From Candidatus Faecousia intestinavium (GTDB lineage: Bacteria; Bacillota; Clostridia; Oscillospirales; Oscillospiraceae): DNA of 36,647 nucleotides. The position numbers were made by a program, and so were the translations under genes. The notes below the pieces were generated by a model that did not search any database, was not told where the DNA came from, and worked only from the letters and a program-made list of their open reading frames with translations. The DNA is taken from positions 1 to 36,647 of the forward strand of contig DVKV01000168.1 in NCBI GenBank assembly GCA_018715835.1. Direction: 5' to 3'. Positions 24,950 through 34,518 of the stretch are shown piece after piece. The stretch's first letter is position 1. The number at the start of each line of letters is the position of its first letter.

Positions 24950-27148
24950 TCAGCCCACCTGGTTTTCAAAAGCGGTGACTTCGCTGGCTGCCTGCATTTC
25001 GTAGTAGGACAGCAGAATCTTTTCCGCCACCGGGGCCAGGGAGGAACCGTGGGCGATCTTTTCGCCGAAGATGGCGATGGCCACATCCGGCTCGGTCTCT
25101 CCCGCCTTGTGAGAGAAGCACACAAACGCACCATGGTCGGAACCGCCGGATGCGTGCTCGGCGGTTCCGGTCTTGGCATAGACGATGACTTCATCCTTCA
25201 GGGGCCACACGCCGTCTTCATCGGCGTACTGGTCGCCCCAGCCGCCGAAATACTTGTTGGCAGTACCGCCGGCCTTGGTGATAACCATCCGCATTCCTTC
25301 CCAGTAGGTGTTGATGGTGGTAGACTGCATCTCCAGCTGGGAGAGGATCTGAGGTTCGTTTTCCTTGATCAGGGTCCGGTAGTCCGAGGACACCACCCGG
25401 CTCAGGAAGGTGGCCTTCATCCGGGTGCCCTTGTTGGCCAGGGTGGAGGCATAGACGCAAAGCTGCAGGGGGGTGAACCGGTTTTCGCCCTGACCGATGG
25501 CGCCCAGAATCTTATCGCCTGCGCCCCAGACAGAGTCCGCACCGGCGCCGTAGACTTCCTGCTTCCGCTCGGGGGTATTCCGGTAACCGGTCTTCTCCAC
25601 CAGTTCAATACCGGTAGGCTCTCCCAGGCCCAGGGCCTGGGCGGTTTCGTCCACCATTTCCCAGGTGTACCGGTCGCCCAGCTCATAGAAGAAATAGTTG
25701 CAGGAGTAGCACAGCGCCCAGGTGGCATCGATGGGGCCGCCTTCCGGGGTCTTGTGGACGGCGTGGCTGCTGGTCCAGAACAAGCAGGCAGGAGCGAATC
25801 CGGCGTACTTGGTGAACACGCCCTGGTCGTCAATGGTCTCTCCGGGAGACAGAATCCATTCGCCGGAGGATCTCCGGTTTTCCATGGCGGCGATCAGGGT
25901 ACACATTTTGTATGTGGAGCCGGGGGCGTATTCCGCGCCGAAGGCCCGGTTGAAGAAGGGGTTATACTCGTTGCTGACAATCTCGTCCCAGTCTTCATTC
26001 ATGGTGGCCAGATTGTAGGTGGGATAGCTGGCGCAGGCCAGAATGTTTCCGGTCTTGCACTCCATCACAATCACCGCCGCGCCCTGGGCGTCGTGGCCTA
26101 CGTGCTCGCCTTCTTCGGTGTTGCGCAAGGGGTCCCGAATCCGCAGAATCGTTTCCTCCAGGGCATCCTCCGCCACCTGCTGGATCTTGATATCCAGAGT
26201 GGTTTCCACGTTGTTGCCCGCCACCGGAGTCTTCTCGCCGATGACGTTGCCGTTGTCGTCATATTCCTTGGCGTAGTACTGCTTGATGATGGCGCCGTCA
26301 CGGCTGACCACGTCCACACGGGTGCCGTCAATGCCGTGGAGGTAGTCTTCAAAAGCCTCCTCAAAGCCGGACTGGCCGATCATGGCATCCATGGAGTAGT
26401 TCAGTTTCTTGTACTTGGCCCAGTCGGCATCGTCCATACCGCCCAGGTAGCCCAGCACATGGGCAGCGTATTTGGTGTGGTATTCCCGGACGGTGGAGGA
26501 TTCCACCATCAGGCCGGGGGTATTCAGCTCCAGGATGGCGGACAGATTCTCATCGGACACGTCCTCCATGAAGGTGTAGGTGGGCAGGTTGGTAAAGCCC
26601 CGCAGGTCGAACTCGTACAAAAATCCGATGACCGCCCGGGCGTCGGTGTCCGACCAGTCCTCGGGAATGTCGTAACTGCTCCGCAGCCGCTGCACCAACA
26701 GCGGGGCGGTGATATCCGGGTCCAGGCCCCGGTCGGACATGTACAGCAGGAAGTTATTCTGCCAGGTGCTGGCCATGGAGGTCAGGGTGTATTCAAAAGG
26801 CTGGGTCTGGGTGACGGGGAAGTGATCGTTGTAAGTAATGCCCAGCTCCCGGCACTTCTGCACCAGCCGGTACAGTGCCTCATTCCGGTCGGAATAGGAC
26901 TTGATCACGTAGTGGTTGAACACCAGGTCATAAGACGCCCGGTTGCCCACCAGCACGTTGCCGTTGCGGTCCAGGATATCGCCCCGGGCGGCACGGACGG
27001 TGGTCAGAGTGGTGTATGTCTGGGTGTTGTCGGTATTGCCATCGGTTTCCACGATTTGCAGCATGAACAGTTTGCCGGCAAACAAGGTCAGAATAAAAGC
27101 GAACAATACCAGGAACAATGCAGCGCGAAAACGGCTTATTCTTTCCAT
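24950..27148 (-). CDS. mrdA: Penicillin-binding protein 2 (elongasome transpeptidase)
   Basis: RAARGDILDRNGNVLV, APGSTYKM (SxxK), SCNYFFYELG (SxN), YAKTGTAEH (KTG). Confidence 0.94.
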   Translation of the reverse strand: MERISRFRAALFLVLFAFILTLFAGKLFMLQIVETDGNTDNTQTYTTLTTVRAARGDILDRNGNVLVGNRASYDLVFNHYVIKSYSDRNEALYRLVQKCRELGITYNDHFPVTQTQPFEYTLTSMASTWQNNFLLYMSDRGLDPDITAPLLVQRLRSSYDIPEDWSDTDARAVIGFLYEFDLRGFTNLPTYTFMEDVSDENLSAILELNTPGLMVESSTVREYHTKYAAHVLGYLGGMDDADWAKYKKLNYSMDAMIGQSGFEEAFEDYLHGIDGTRVDVVSRDGAIIKQYYAKEYDDNGNVIGEKTPVAGNNVETTLDIKIQQVAEDALEETILRIRDPLRNTEEGEHVGHDAQGAAVIVMECKTGNILACASYPTYNLATMNEDWDEIVSNEYNPFFNRAFGAEYAPGSTYKMCTLIAAMENRRSSGEWILSPGETIDDQGVFTKYAGFAPACLFWTSSHAVHKTPEGGPIDATWALCYSCNYFFYELGDRYTWEMVDETAQALGLGEPTGIELVEKTGYRNTPERKQEVYGAGADSVWGAGDKILGAIGQGENRFTPLQLCVYASTLANKGTRMKATFLSRVVSSDYRTLIKENEPQILSQLEMQSTTINTYWEGMRMVITKAGGTANKYFGGWGDQYADEDGVWPLKDEVIVYAKTGTAEHASGGSDHGAFVCFSHKAGETEPDVAIAIFGEKIAHGSSLAPVAEKILLSYYEMQAASEVTAFENQVG

Positions 27149-27729
27149 GTGTTACCTCCAATCAGGCCAATTTTATAAACAAGGGAATAAAGGGGGATCA
27201 TCGCCAGCACGCTGTAAAAGCCGGTGAGCAGGAACGCTCCCAGGTGAGTGGCAATGGTCAGGCCGTTGGTAACGCCTACCACAAACAGCCCCAGCTCATA
27301 CAGCACAATGGTGATGCCGGAAAACAGCAGGATCGAGCCCCGGCTGCGGTGCCAGTACAGCTGCCGCAGCATTCCCGCCCCGGTGCTCAGGAAGGTCAGC
27401 AGGGCGATGACATAGGCCCCCGGCGCACTGCCGGAGAAGTAATAGCAGGTGGAAGCGATCAGCACAAACACCGTGCCCACTTCCGTGCCCTCCAGAATGG
27501 TAATCAGAATAATGGCGCACACGGCCAGGTCTGTGGTGGCGCCGAACAATCGGATCCGGCTCATAATCACATCCTGTACCACCAGGCACCCCACAATGGT
27601 CAGCACATACAGCAGCCACTTGGTCAGGCGGAGCCGCTGCAGCGCCGTCAGCCGGAAGGTTTTCACCCAGGTTGCGGCTTTGGGGTCCGGCTTGAACTCC
27701 GAAGAACGGTTGCGTCGTTTTTTCGCCAT
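27136..27729 (-). CDS. mreD: Rod shape-determining protein MreD
   Basis: Small polytopic protein between mreC and mrdA; LVVQDVIMSRIRLFGATTDLAVCAIILITILEG. Confidence 0.85.
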   Translation of the reverse strand: MAKKRRNRSSEFKPDPKAATWVKTFRLTALQRLRLTKWLLYVLTIVGCLVVQDVIMSRIRLFGATTDLAVCAIILITILEGTEVGTVFVLIASTCYYFSGSAPGAYVIALLTFLSTGAGMLRQLYWHRSRGSILLFSGITIVLYELGLFVVGVTNGLTIATHLGAFLLTGFYSVLAMIPLYSLVYKIGLIGGNTWKE

Positions 27730-27737
27730 AATCCACC

Positions 27738-28721
27738 TCAGCCTACATTGCCCACCGGCAGGGTGTCAGATCCGTCTCCCGCCGAAGCAGTAGAGGGTAC
27801 CGTGGGCAGGGTGGCCTGGGTTTCCTGAACCGGCTGGGTGGCAGTGGTGCTGTCCGTGGCGGTATCTCCGGTGCCGGTTCCGGTGGTGGCTGTCTCGGTG
27901 GTGTACTGGGTGATGATGAACACCTGCTCCAGGGCGTTGATGTCCGCCGCCGGGTCCAGCAGGGCGAACTTGGCAACGCCCGTATCCTCATAGCCGGCGT
28001 CCACCACATAGCCCATGATCAGGCCCCGGGGGTACACCGTGGAACCGGAGGTCACCACCTGGTCCTGGTTGCGGATGATGGCGGAGGAAGGCAGATAGTT
28101 CATCTGCAGCAAGGTCTCGTGGCCGTCCACATAGCCGCCCCGGACCATGCCGTTATAGCCGGAGGTGGCGATGGTGCCGGAAATTTCCAGGGTGGAGTCC
28201 AGCACCGTGGTCACTTCCGCCCAGTTGGGGCCGGCGGCGGTCACCAGGCCCACCACTTCGCCGTTGGCGGTGATGGCACACATATTCTCCTGAATTCCCG
28301 AGGAGGTGCCCCGGTTGATGGTCAGGGTATTCTCCCAGTCGGTGGAGCTCCAGCCGATGATGTAGGCATCCACCAGCTGATAGCTCTCCTTGGTGGCCTT
28401 CAGATCCAGCAGCGCCCGGAGCCGCTCGTTTTCACGGGTGACGGAGTCGGCCTGTCGGGCCACGTCCTCCATCTGGGCAATCTGCTCCTCCAGCACCTCG
28501 TTCTGGGCTGCCAGAGCCTCATACCGGAACATATAGCCGTAGTATTTTTCCGCCGTGGTGGTCAGGGCCGTCCCCGCCGCCCGGAAGGGGGCCAGAATGC
28601 CCTGGACGATCAGATCCGGCACCGTCACATTGGTAATGCCGCTGAGGATGGCCAGGCCAGCCGTCAGCAGCGCCGCAATCACCAGGATGACTTTCACCCG
28701 GGTGTTGAACAGATTTCTCAT
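27738..28721 (-). CDS. mreC: Rod shape-determining protein MreC
   Basis: N-terminal TM, coiled coil, VDAYIIGWSSTDWENTLTINRGTSSGIQENM, VSA-type C-terminal beta domains; start trimmed. Confidence 0.93.
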   Translation of the reverse strand: MRNLFNTRVKVILVIAALLTAGLAILSGITNVTVPDLIVQGILAPFRAAGTALTTTAEKYYGYMFRYEALAAQNEVLEEQIAQMEDVARQADSVTRENERLRALLDLKATKESYQLVDAYIIGWSSTDWENTLTINRGTSSGIQENMCAITANGEVVGLVTAAGPNWAEVTTVLDSTLEISGTIATSGYNGMVRGGYVDGHETLLQMNYLPSSAIIRNQDQVVTSGSTVYPRGLIMGYVVDAGYEDTGVAKFALLDPAADINALEQVFIITQYTTETATTGTGTGDTATDSTTATQPVQETQATLPTVPSTASAGDGSDTLPVGNVG

Positions 28722-29293
28722 ACATCCGCCTCCATCAGTTCCGGCGCCAGATGCCGCAGCTGCTGCCACAGCCGGCACACCGGAAGTCCCATCACATTAT
28801 AATAATCGCCCTCCATCCGCCGGCAGAACAGGGCTGCTCCCCCCTGGATGCCATAGGCCCCGGCCTTGTCCATGGGTTCGCCGCTTTCCACATAGCGCCG
28901 GATTTCCTCCGGCTCCAGGGGGCGGAAATGAAGATCGGTGATTTCGGTAAAAGTCTGCACCTGCTCCCCTGCCGCAATGGTGCAGCCGGTCATCACCTGA
29001 TGATCCCGGCCGGAGAGCAGCGTCAGCATTTCCTCCGCCTCCCGGGGAGAGTGGGGCTTGCCCAGCACCCGGCCTTCACAGACCACAATGGTATCCGCGG
29101 CAATCACCACGTCGTCCGCCTGCCGGGGCACCGCAAGGGCCTTGCACCGGCTGACCCGGGCCACCTCCTGCTCCGGAGGCAGACTGGGGTCCATGGTCTC
29201 GTCAATATCCGCTGCCCGGATCACAAAGGGGATGCCGAACAGCCCAAGCAGTTCCCTCCGCCGGGGAGAGGCGGAGGCCAATATCAGTTGCAT
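28718..29293 (-). CDS. maf: Maf-family nucleoside triphosphate pyrophosphatase
   Basis: LILASASPRRRELLGLFGIPF, VVIAADTIVVCEGRVLGKP, DKAGAYGIQGGAALF. Confidence 0.96.
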   Translation of the reverse strand: MQLILASASPRRRELLGLFGIPFVIRAADIDETMDPSLPPEQEVARVSRCKALAVPRQADDVVIAADTIVVCEGRVLGKPHSPREAEEMLTLLSGRDHQVMTGCTIAAGEQVQTFTEITDLHFRPLEPEEIRRYVESGEPMDKAGAYGIQGGAALFCRRMEGDYYNVMGLPVCRLWQQLRHLAPELMEADV

Positions 29294-29349
29294 TGCGTTA
29301 AGATCCTTTCGAGAAAAGTGGGGTTATGCCCCGGAATATGGAAGGGACG

Positions 29350-31431
29350 TCATTCCACGCCCCGTAAGTACAGCCCCCGGGTACAGGCGCCGGGGTCCAT
29401 GGGCGCGGGACTCAGGTAATCGTTCATCACCCGGTCCACCTCCCGGGAGTTTTCCGTGGTGAAGTACAGGCGGATTGCCCAGACCCCCACCTTGGCCAGG
29501 TCGTCCTGCCGGTCCAGCCAGCTGAGCTTTTTGCCGTTGAGCAGCACGCTGCGGCAGCTGTCCCCGTCCCGGATGATGGGGAAATCCGCCCCGGTTTTGT
29601 CGGTGAGCTTGGTCAGTCCCAGGTGGCAGGTGCACTCGCCGGTGCGTCCATGGATCAGGCAGTGCTCGGTAAGCATCAGGGGCAGACGGCCGTAGGCAAT
29701 CAGCTCCGCGTTCACCGGCTTGCTCAGATCCCGGATCTGGGGCAGGGTCATCTCGAAACTCACCGTAGCGGAGGTCAGTTCCAGTTCCTTCATCACATCC
29801 ATGGACCGGGAATTGTAAATATTCAGGCCGAAGTCCCCGTGAATCCGCATGCCGGCCTCCCGGACCGGGGCCAGCAGGCCCAGGTTGCCCACCAGGGCGT
29901 CCTTCACTCCCAGATCCCGGAGCTTTCTCAGTCCGGCGGTGAGCTTGGGCAGCTCCCCGTCGTGGACAATCCGGGGCAGAGCCACCGCCAGCCGTCCCCG
30001 CTGGACCAGGCGCAAGGTGGTGGCGTCGTCCTCCAGCAGGATGTGCAGCGGCACATAGAGCATGGCGGTTTCCAGATTCAGCAAGGTGGGAGTCAGCTGC
30101 TCCCGGGTGGTGACCTGGACGGTCAGTCCGGGCAGGCCCCGGCCGCCCCGCTGCTGGGAAGGGGCCTTGGGTTTGCGGATGGGCTGCTCGTCCCGCCGGG
30201 CCCGCAGGGCGGTGAGCTGATTCAGCACATCCCGGCGCATGGCGTTGATGGCGGAGGCGGAGATGATCAGCCCCGGCTCCACATGGGTGCGCACCTCGGC
30301 GCAGCGGAAGGGGGTGCCGCCGGTTTTAGCCACCCGCTCGGCCACCATGGCCCCGGTGAGGGGCAGGTTCCGGGCCAGCTCCGGCCGGGGGCCGTCGCTG
30401 CGGCAGACCCGGCCCTCCGGGTCGGTGGCCGTCAGGTAGCTGCCGTCCACCGTCACGGCGGCGTAGAATTTCAGGTCCACCAGAGGGGTTTCTCCCGCCT
30501 CGTAGGACTGCCGGGCGGCCTGAAGCCACTGGCCGTCTTCCCGGGTCTCCTGGCGGACGCCGAACATCTTCTGGTCCACCCGGCCGGTGTAGTAGCCGTC
30601 GGTAAAGCCCTGGCGGTTGAAGGCGGTCATCAGGGCGTCCATCATGGGTCTGGTCACCGCCCCCTCGTCCAGGGCCTTGCGGTAAACCGCGGTGACGGTG
30701 GCCACATATTCCGGCCGCTTCATCCGCCCTTCCAGCTTGATGGAGGCCACGCCCATGGCCTCCAGCTCCTGCAGGTAGTGCACCAGGCAGTTGTCCTTCA
30801 GGCTCAGGGGGTACTTGTCCTGCCACCGGCCGTAGCCGTAGCTCTGCCGGCAGGGCTGGGCGCACCGGCCCCGGTTGCCGGAGCGTCCGCCGATCACCGC
30901 AGACATATAGCACTGCCCGGAATAGCACATGCACAGCGCTCCATGGGCAAATACCTCAATTTCAATGGGAGAACCGGCGCAGATGTAGCGAATCTCCTCC
31001 CGGGTCAGCTCCCGGCTCAGAACCACCCGGCGCATGCCCATGGCCGCGCACAGCTGCACCCCCGCCAGGGAGTGAACCGTCATCTGGGTGGAGCCGTGGA
31101 TGGGCACCTTGGGGGCAATCTGGCGGCACAGCTGCACCACCCCCAGGTCCTGGACGATGAAGGCGTCCACGTTGTTCTGGGCGGCGTGCCGGATCAGCTC
31201 CGCCACTTCCCTCATCTCCCGGTCCGCCACCAGGGTGTTCACCGCCAGATGAACCTGAACCCCCCGGATATGACAATATTTGATTGCCTCCACCAGGGTC
31301 TGGGGGGTGAAATTCTTTGCGCTCTGCCGGGCGTTAAAGCTGCCGCAGCCGAGATAAACCGCGTTGGCTCCGTTCTGCACCGCGGCCCGCAGCGCCTCCA
31401 TGGAGCCGGCGGGGGACAATAATTCCAGCAT
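29350..31431 (-). CDS. U32 family peptidase with C-terminal extension
   Basis: MLELLSPAGSMEALRAAVQNGANAVYLG, EVFAHGALCMCYSGQCYMSAVIGGRSGNRGRCAQPCR. Confidence 0.95.
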   Translation of the reverse strand: MLELLSPAGSMEALRAAVQNGANAVYLGCGSFNARQSAKNFTPQTLVEAIKYCHIRGVQVHLAVNTLVADREMREVAELIRHAAQNNVDAFIVQDLGVVQLCRQIAPKVPIHGSTQMTVHSLAGVQLCAAMGMRRVVLSRELTREEIRYICAGSPIEIEVFAHGALCMCYSGQCYMSAVIGGRSGNRGRCAQPCRQSYGYGRWQDKYPLSLKDNCLVHYLQELEAMGVASIKLEGRMKRPEYVATVTAVYRKALDEGAVTRPMMDALMTAFNRQGFTDGYYTGRVDQKMFGVRQETREDGQWLQAARQSYEAGETPLVDLKFYAAVTVDGSYLTATDPEGRVCRSDGPRPELARNLPLTGAMVAERVAKTGGTPFRCAEVRTHVEPGLIISASAINAMRRDVLNQLTALRARRDEQPIRKPKAPSQQRGGRGLPGLTVQVTTREQLTPTLLNLETAMLYVPLHILLEDDATTLRLVQRGRLAVALPRIVHDGELPKLTAGLRKLRDLGVKDALVGNLGLLAPVREAGMRIHGDFGLNIYNSRSMDVMKELELTSATVSFEMTLPQIRDLSKPVNAELIAYGRLPLMLTEHCLIHGRTGECTCHLGLTKLTDKTGADFPIIRDGDSCRSVLLNGKKLSWLDRQDDLAKVGVWAIRLYFTTENSREVDRVMNDYLSPAPMDPGACTRGLYLRGVE

Positions 31432-31677
31432 ACCATACTCTCCGTTCCAGCTGTCTGCCGTTGGGTAAACTCCGGCAGTCTAAACATACGCACAGTATAC
31501 CATAGAATAAAGAAAAGTTCCAGCCCTTCCAAAAGAATTCAAGAAAAATTCAAATAACCACCGGATATTGTGACAAGTTTTCCCTAAAAATACAATATCT
31601 AGTAGCGCTTAAAAACATGAACAAAAAACCCCGGGTGGGGGATGGAAAAAAAGCGTCAAATGTGGTCAAATCCACGA

Positions 31678-31706
31678 TTGACAATCGGAATATGTATTGG
31701 TAAAAT
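31678..31706 (+). promoter_or_regulatory. Predicted sigma-A promoter of the cooS operon
   Basis: TTGACA (31678-31683), 17-bp spacer, TAAAAT (31701-31706). Confidence 0.8.
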
Positions 31707-31718
31707 ATTATCGAAACA

Positions 31719-31742
31719 CTGCGTCCGTTTTTACGGACGCAG
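31719..31742 (+). promoter_or_regulatory. 5' leader hairpin of the cooS mRNA
   Basis: CTGCGTCCGT TTTT ACGGACGCAG, 10-bp perfect arms, a few nt after the predicted transcription start. Confidence 0.7.
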
Positions 31743-31792
31743 CGGATGGTACGTTTGTTTTTCTGAAGAAAATTGATTAGGAGGAAATCACT

Positions 31793-33697
31793 TTGAAGGA
31801 TTGGGCATCTTTAACCACCATCGAGGAGATGGAAGCTGCCACCAACTCTCTGCTGGAAAATGCACAGAAGGTTGGCGCTGACACCTGGCAGCAGCGGGTC
31901 AAGAACCAGACTCCTCACTGCGGCTTCGGCGAATCCGGCACCTGCTGCCGTATTTGCTCCATGGGTCCCTGCCGCATCACCAAGAAGGCCCCCCGGGGCA
32001 TCTGCGGCTGCGACGTCCACGGCATTGTAGGCCGTAACTACCTGCGCTTCACCGTAGGCGGCACCGCTGCGCACTCCGACCACGGCCGGGAAATCATGCA
32101 CACCCTGTACCAGACCAAGGAGGGCGGCAACTATCAGATCAAGGATCCCGATAAGCTGATCCGCATCGCCAAGGAATGGGGCGTGGAGACCGAGGGCAAG
32201 GACATTTACGATCTGGCTCATGAGATGGCCGAGATCGGCCTGCTGGAGTACGGCAAGCCCTTCGGTACCCAGCGTTTCGCCAAGCGGGCTCCTCAGCATA
32301 CCCAGGATCTGTGGGATGCCGCCGGGATCACCCCCCGGGCCATCGACCGGGAGATTTCCACCGCCATGCATATGACCCACATGGGCTGCTCCTCCCTGCC
32401 GGAGGCTCTGATCCGTCAGTCCCTGCGGGCCGGTCTGTCCGACGGCTGGGGCGGTTCCATGATGGGCACCGAGTTCTCCGATGTCATGTTCGGCACTCCC
32501 AAGCCTGTGGATACCACCGCCAACATCGGCGTCATGGAGAAGGACAACGTCAACATCGTGGTCCACGGCCATGATCCCTCCCTGTCCGAGATGATCGTCT
32601 ACTACGCCAACGATCCCGAGATGATCGCCCTGGCCAAGAGCCTGGGCGCCAAGGGCATCACCGTTTCCGGCGTGTGCTGCACCTCCAATGAGGTTGCCAT
32701 GCGTCACGGCATCCCCATGGCGGGCAACTTCCTGAACCAGGAGAACGTGGTCCTCACCGGCGCCTGCGAAGCCATCGTGGTGGACATCCAGTGCATCTTC
32801 CCCGCTCTGGGCCCCCTGAGCAAGTGCTTCCACACCAAGTTCGTCACCACCTCTCCCATCGCCCGGATGCCCGACTCCGAGTTCATCCAGTTCCATGCCG
32901 AGACCGCCGGTGAGAACGCCAAGGCAATCGTGAAGATGGCCGTGGAGAACTTCAAGAACCGGAAGCCCGAGCTGGTCAACATTCCCAACCAGAAGCAGAA
33001 CGCCCGGGTGGGCTACTCCCTGGAAGCCATCGTCAAGGTCCTGGACGGCGTTGCCAACTCCCAGGTGGACGAGTTCGGCACCACCAAGCCCCTGCTGGAG
33101 TGCGTCACCTCCGGTGTCCTCCGCGGCGCTGTGGCCATGGTCGGCTGCAACAACCCCAAGGTACGTCCTGACTCCGCTCACATCGGCCTGATGAAGAAGA
33201 TGCTGGAAAACGACATCATCCTGATCGTCTCCGGCTGCTCCGCCCAGGCTGCCGCCAAGGCCGGCCTGATGGATCCCGTCAAGGCCAAGGAGTACTGCGG
33301 CGACGGTCTGAAGCGTGTGTGCGAACTGGCTGGCATTCCTCCCGTCCTGCACATGGGCTCCTGCGTGGATATCTCCCGTATGCTGCTGCTGGCTGCTGAG
33401 CTGTCCAAGGACTCCGGCATTCCCATCTCCAAGCTGCCCGTGGTAGGCTGCGCTCCCGAATGGATGTCCGAGAAGGCCGTCTCCATCGGCAACTACGTTG
33501 TGGCTACCGGTCTGGAAACCTTCCTGGGCGTGGATCCCTACTCCAAGGGTTCCGATCAGGTCACCGAGCTGCTCCAGGGCGAGCACGGCATCAAGGACTG
33601 GGTGGAAGCCAAGTTCGTGGTGGATACCGATATCGAGTCCCTGGGCGACAAGATGATCGCCTGCATCGAGGCCAAGCGGGACGCTCTGGGCATCTGA
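31793..33697 (+). CDS. cooS: Anaerobic carbon monoxide dehydrogenase catalytic subunit (TTG start)
   Basis: CGFGESGTCCRICSMGPCRI (B/D-cluster ligands), HGHDPSLSEMIVYYA, GVCCTSNEVAMRHG, MVGCNNPK, HMGSCVDISRML; RBS GGAGGAAATCAC. Confidence 0.96.
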   Translation: MKDWASLTTIEEMEAATNSLLENAQKVGADTWQQRVKNQTPHCGFGESGTCCRICSMGPCRITKKAPRGICGCDVHGIVGRNYLRFTVGGTAAHSDHGREIMHTLYQTKEGGNYQIKDPDKLIRIAKEWGVETEGKDIYDLAHEMAEIGLLEYGKPFGTQRFAKRAPQHTQDLWDAAGITPRAIDREISTAMHMTHMGCSSLPEALIRQSLRAGLSDGWGGSMMGTEFSDVMFGTPKPVDTTANIGVMEKDNVNIVVHGHDPSLSEMIVYYANDPEMIALAKSLGAKGITVSGVCCTSNEVAMRHGIPMAGNFLNQENVVLTGACEAIVVDIQCIFPALGPLSKCFHTKFVTTSPIARMPDSEFIQFHAETAGENAKAIVKMAVENFKNRKPELVNIPNQKQNARVGYSLEAIVKVLDGVANSQVDEFGTTKPLLECVTSGVLRGAVAMVGCNNPKVRPDSAHIGLMKKMLENDIILIVSGCSAQAAAKAGLMDPVKAKEYCGDGLKRVCELAGIPPVLHMGSCVDISRMLLLAAELSKDSGIPISKLPVVGCAPEWMSEKAVSIGNYVVATGLETFLGVDPYSKGSDQVTELLQGEHGIKDWVEAKFVVDTDIESLGDKMIACIEAKRDALGI

Positions 33698-33736
33698 TCT
33701 TACTTACAAATCTGTTAAGCACGAGGTCTTTTTCCA

Positions 33737-34507
33737 ATGAAACTAGCGATTACCGGTAAGGGCGGCGTGGGCAAGACCACCCTGGCTTCCACATTGGCCC
33801 GGCTGTATGCCGACGAGGGCCGGACGGTCCTGGCCGCCGATGTGGACCCTGACGCCAACCTGGGCCTGGCTCTTGGCCTGACCCAGGAAGAGGTGGACGC
33901 CATCGTCCCCATCTCCAAAATGCGCACCCTGGTGGAAGAACGCACCGGCGCCAACGCCGCCAACAAGTTCTTCAAGCTGAACCCCTACGTAGCGGACATC
34001 CCCGACACCTTCTCCAAGGAGATCAACGGCGTAAAGCTGCTGGTGATGGGCACCGTGGACGTGGGCGGCAGCGGCTGTGTCTGTCCGGAGCACGTGATGC
34101 TCAAGGCCATTCTCTCCGCCCTGACCTATCGGAAAAACGATGTGGTCATCATGGACATGGAGGCGGGTCTGGAGCACCTGGGCCGGGGCACCGCGGCCAA
34201 CATGGATCAGTTCATCGTGGTCATCGAACCCGGTGCCCGTTCGGTGCAGACCTATCACAACGTGAAGCGTCTGGCCGCCGACCTGGGGGTCAAGCAGGTT
34301 CGGGTGGTGGCCAACAAGGTGCGCGATGAAAAGGACGAGGCTTTCGTCCGGGGTGCCATCCCGGCGGAGGATCTTCTGGGCTTCATCCACTACAATCTGG
34401 AGGTCATGGACGCCGACCGTCAGGGAAAATCTCCCTACGATTTCAGCCCCACGGCAATCGAAGAGATCCGGAAAATCAAAGCCATTTTAGACCGTGACGA
34501 ACAATAG
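33737..34507 (+). CDS. cooC: CooC/AcsF-type CODH/ACS maturation ATPase
   Basis: MKLAITGKGGVGKTTLASTLARLYADEGRTVLAADVDPDANLGLALG (deviant Walker A), CVCPEHVML, VVIMDMEAGLEHLGRGTA. Confidence 0.93.
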   Translation: MKLAITGKGGVGKTTLASTLARLYADEGRTVLAADVDPDANLGLALGLTQEEVDAIVPISKMRTLVEERTGANAANKFFKLNPYVADIPDTFSKEINGVKLLVMGTVDVGGSGCVCPEHVMLKAILSALTYRKNDVVIMDMEAGLEHLGRGTAANMDQFIVVIEPGARSVQTYHNVKRLAADLGVKQVRVVANKVRDEKDEAFVRGAIPAEDLLGFIHYNLEVMDADRQGKSPYDFSPTAIEEIRKIKAILDRDEQ

Positions 34508-34518
34508 GAGGAAATATC

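Noticed and set aside
25049-27178. 709-aa plus-strand ORF
   Set aside because: Antisense to mrdA, which has all three penicillin-binding motifs.
29623-31422. 599-aa plus-strand ORF
   Set aside because: Antisense to the U32 peptidase.
31811-33586. 591-aa minus-strand ORF
   Set aside because: Antisense to cooS; low-complexity GDDG/HLG-rich translation without domain features.
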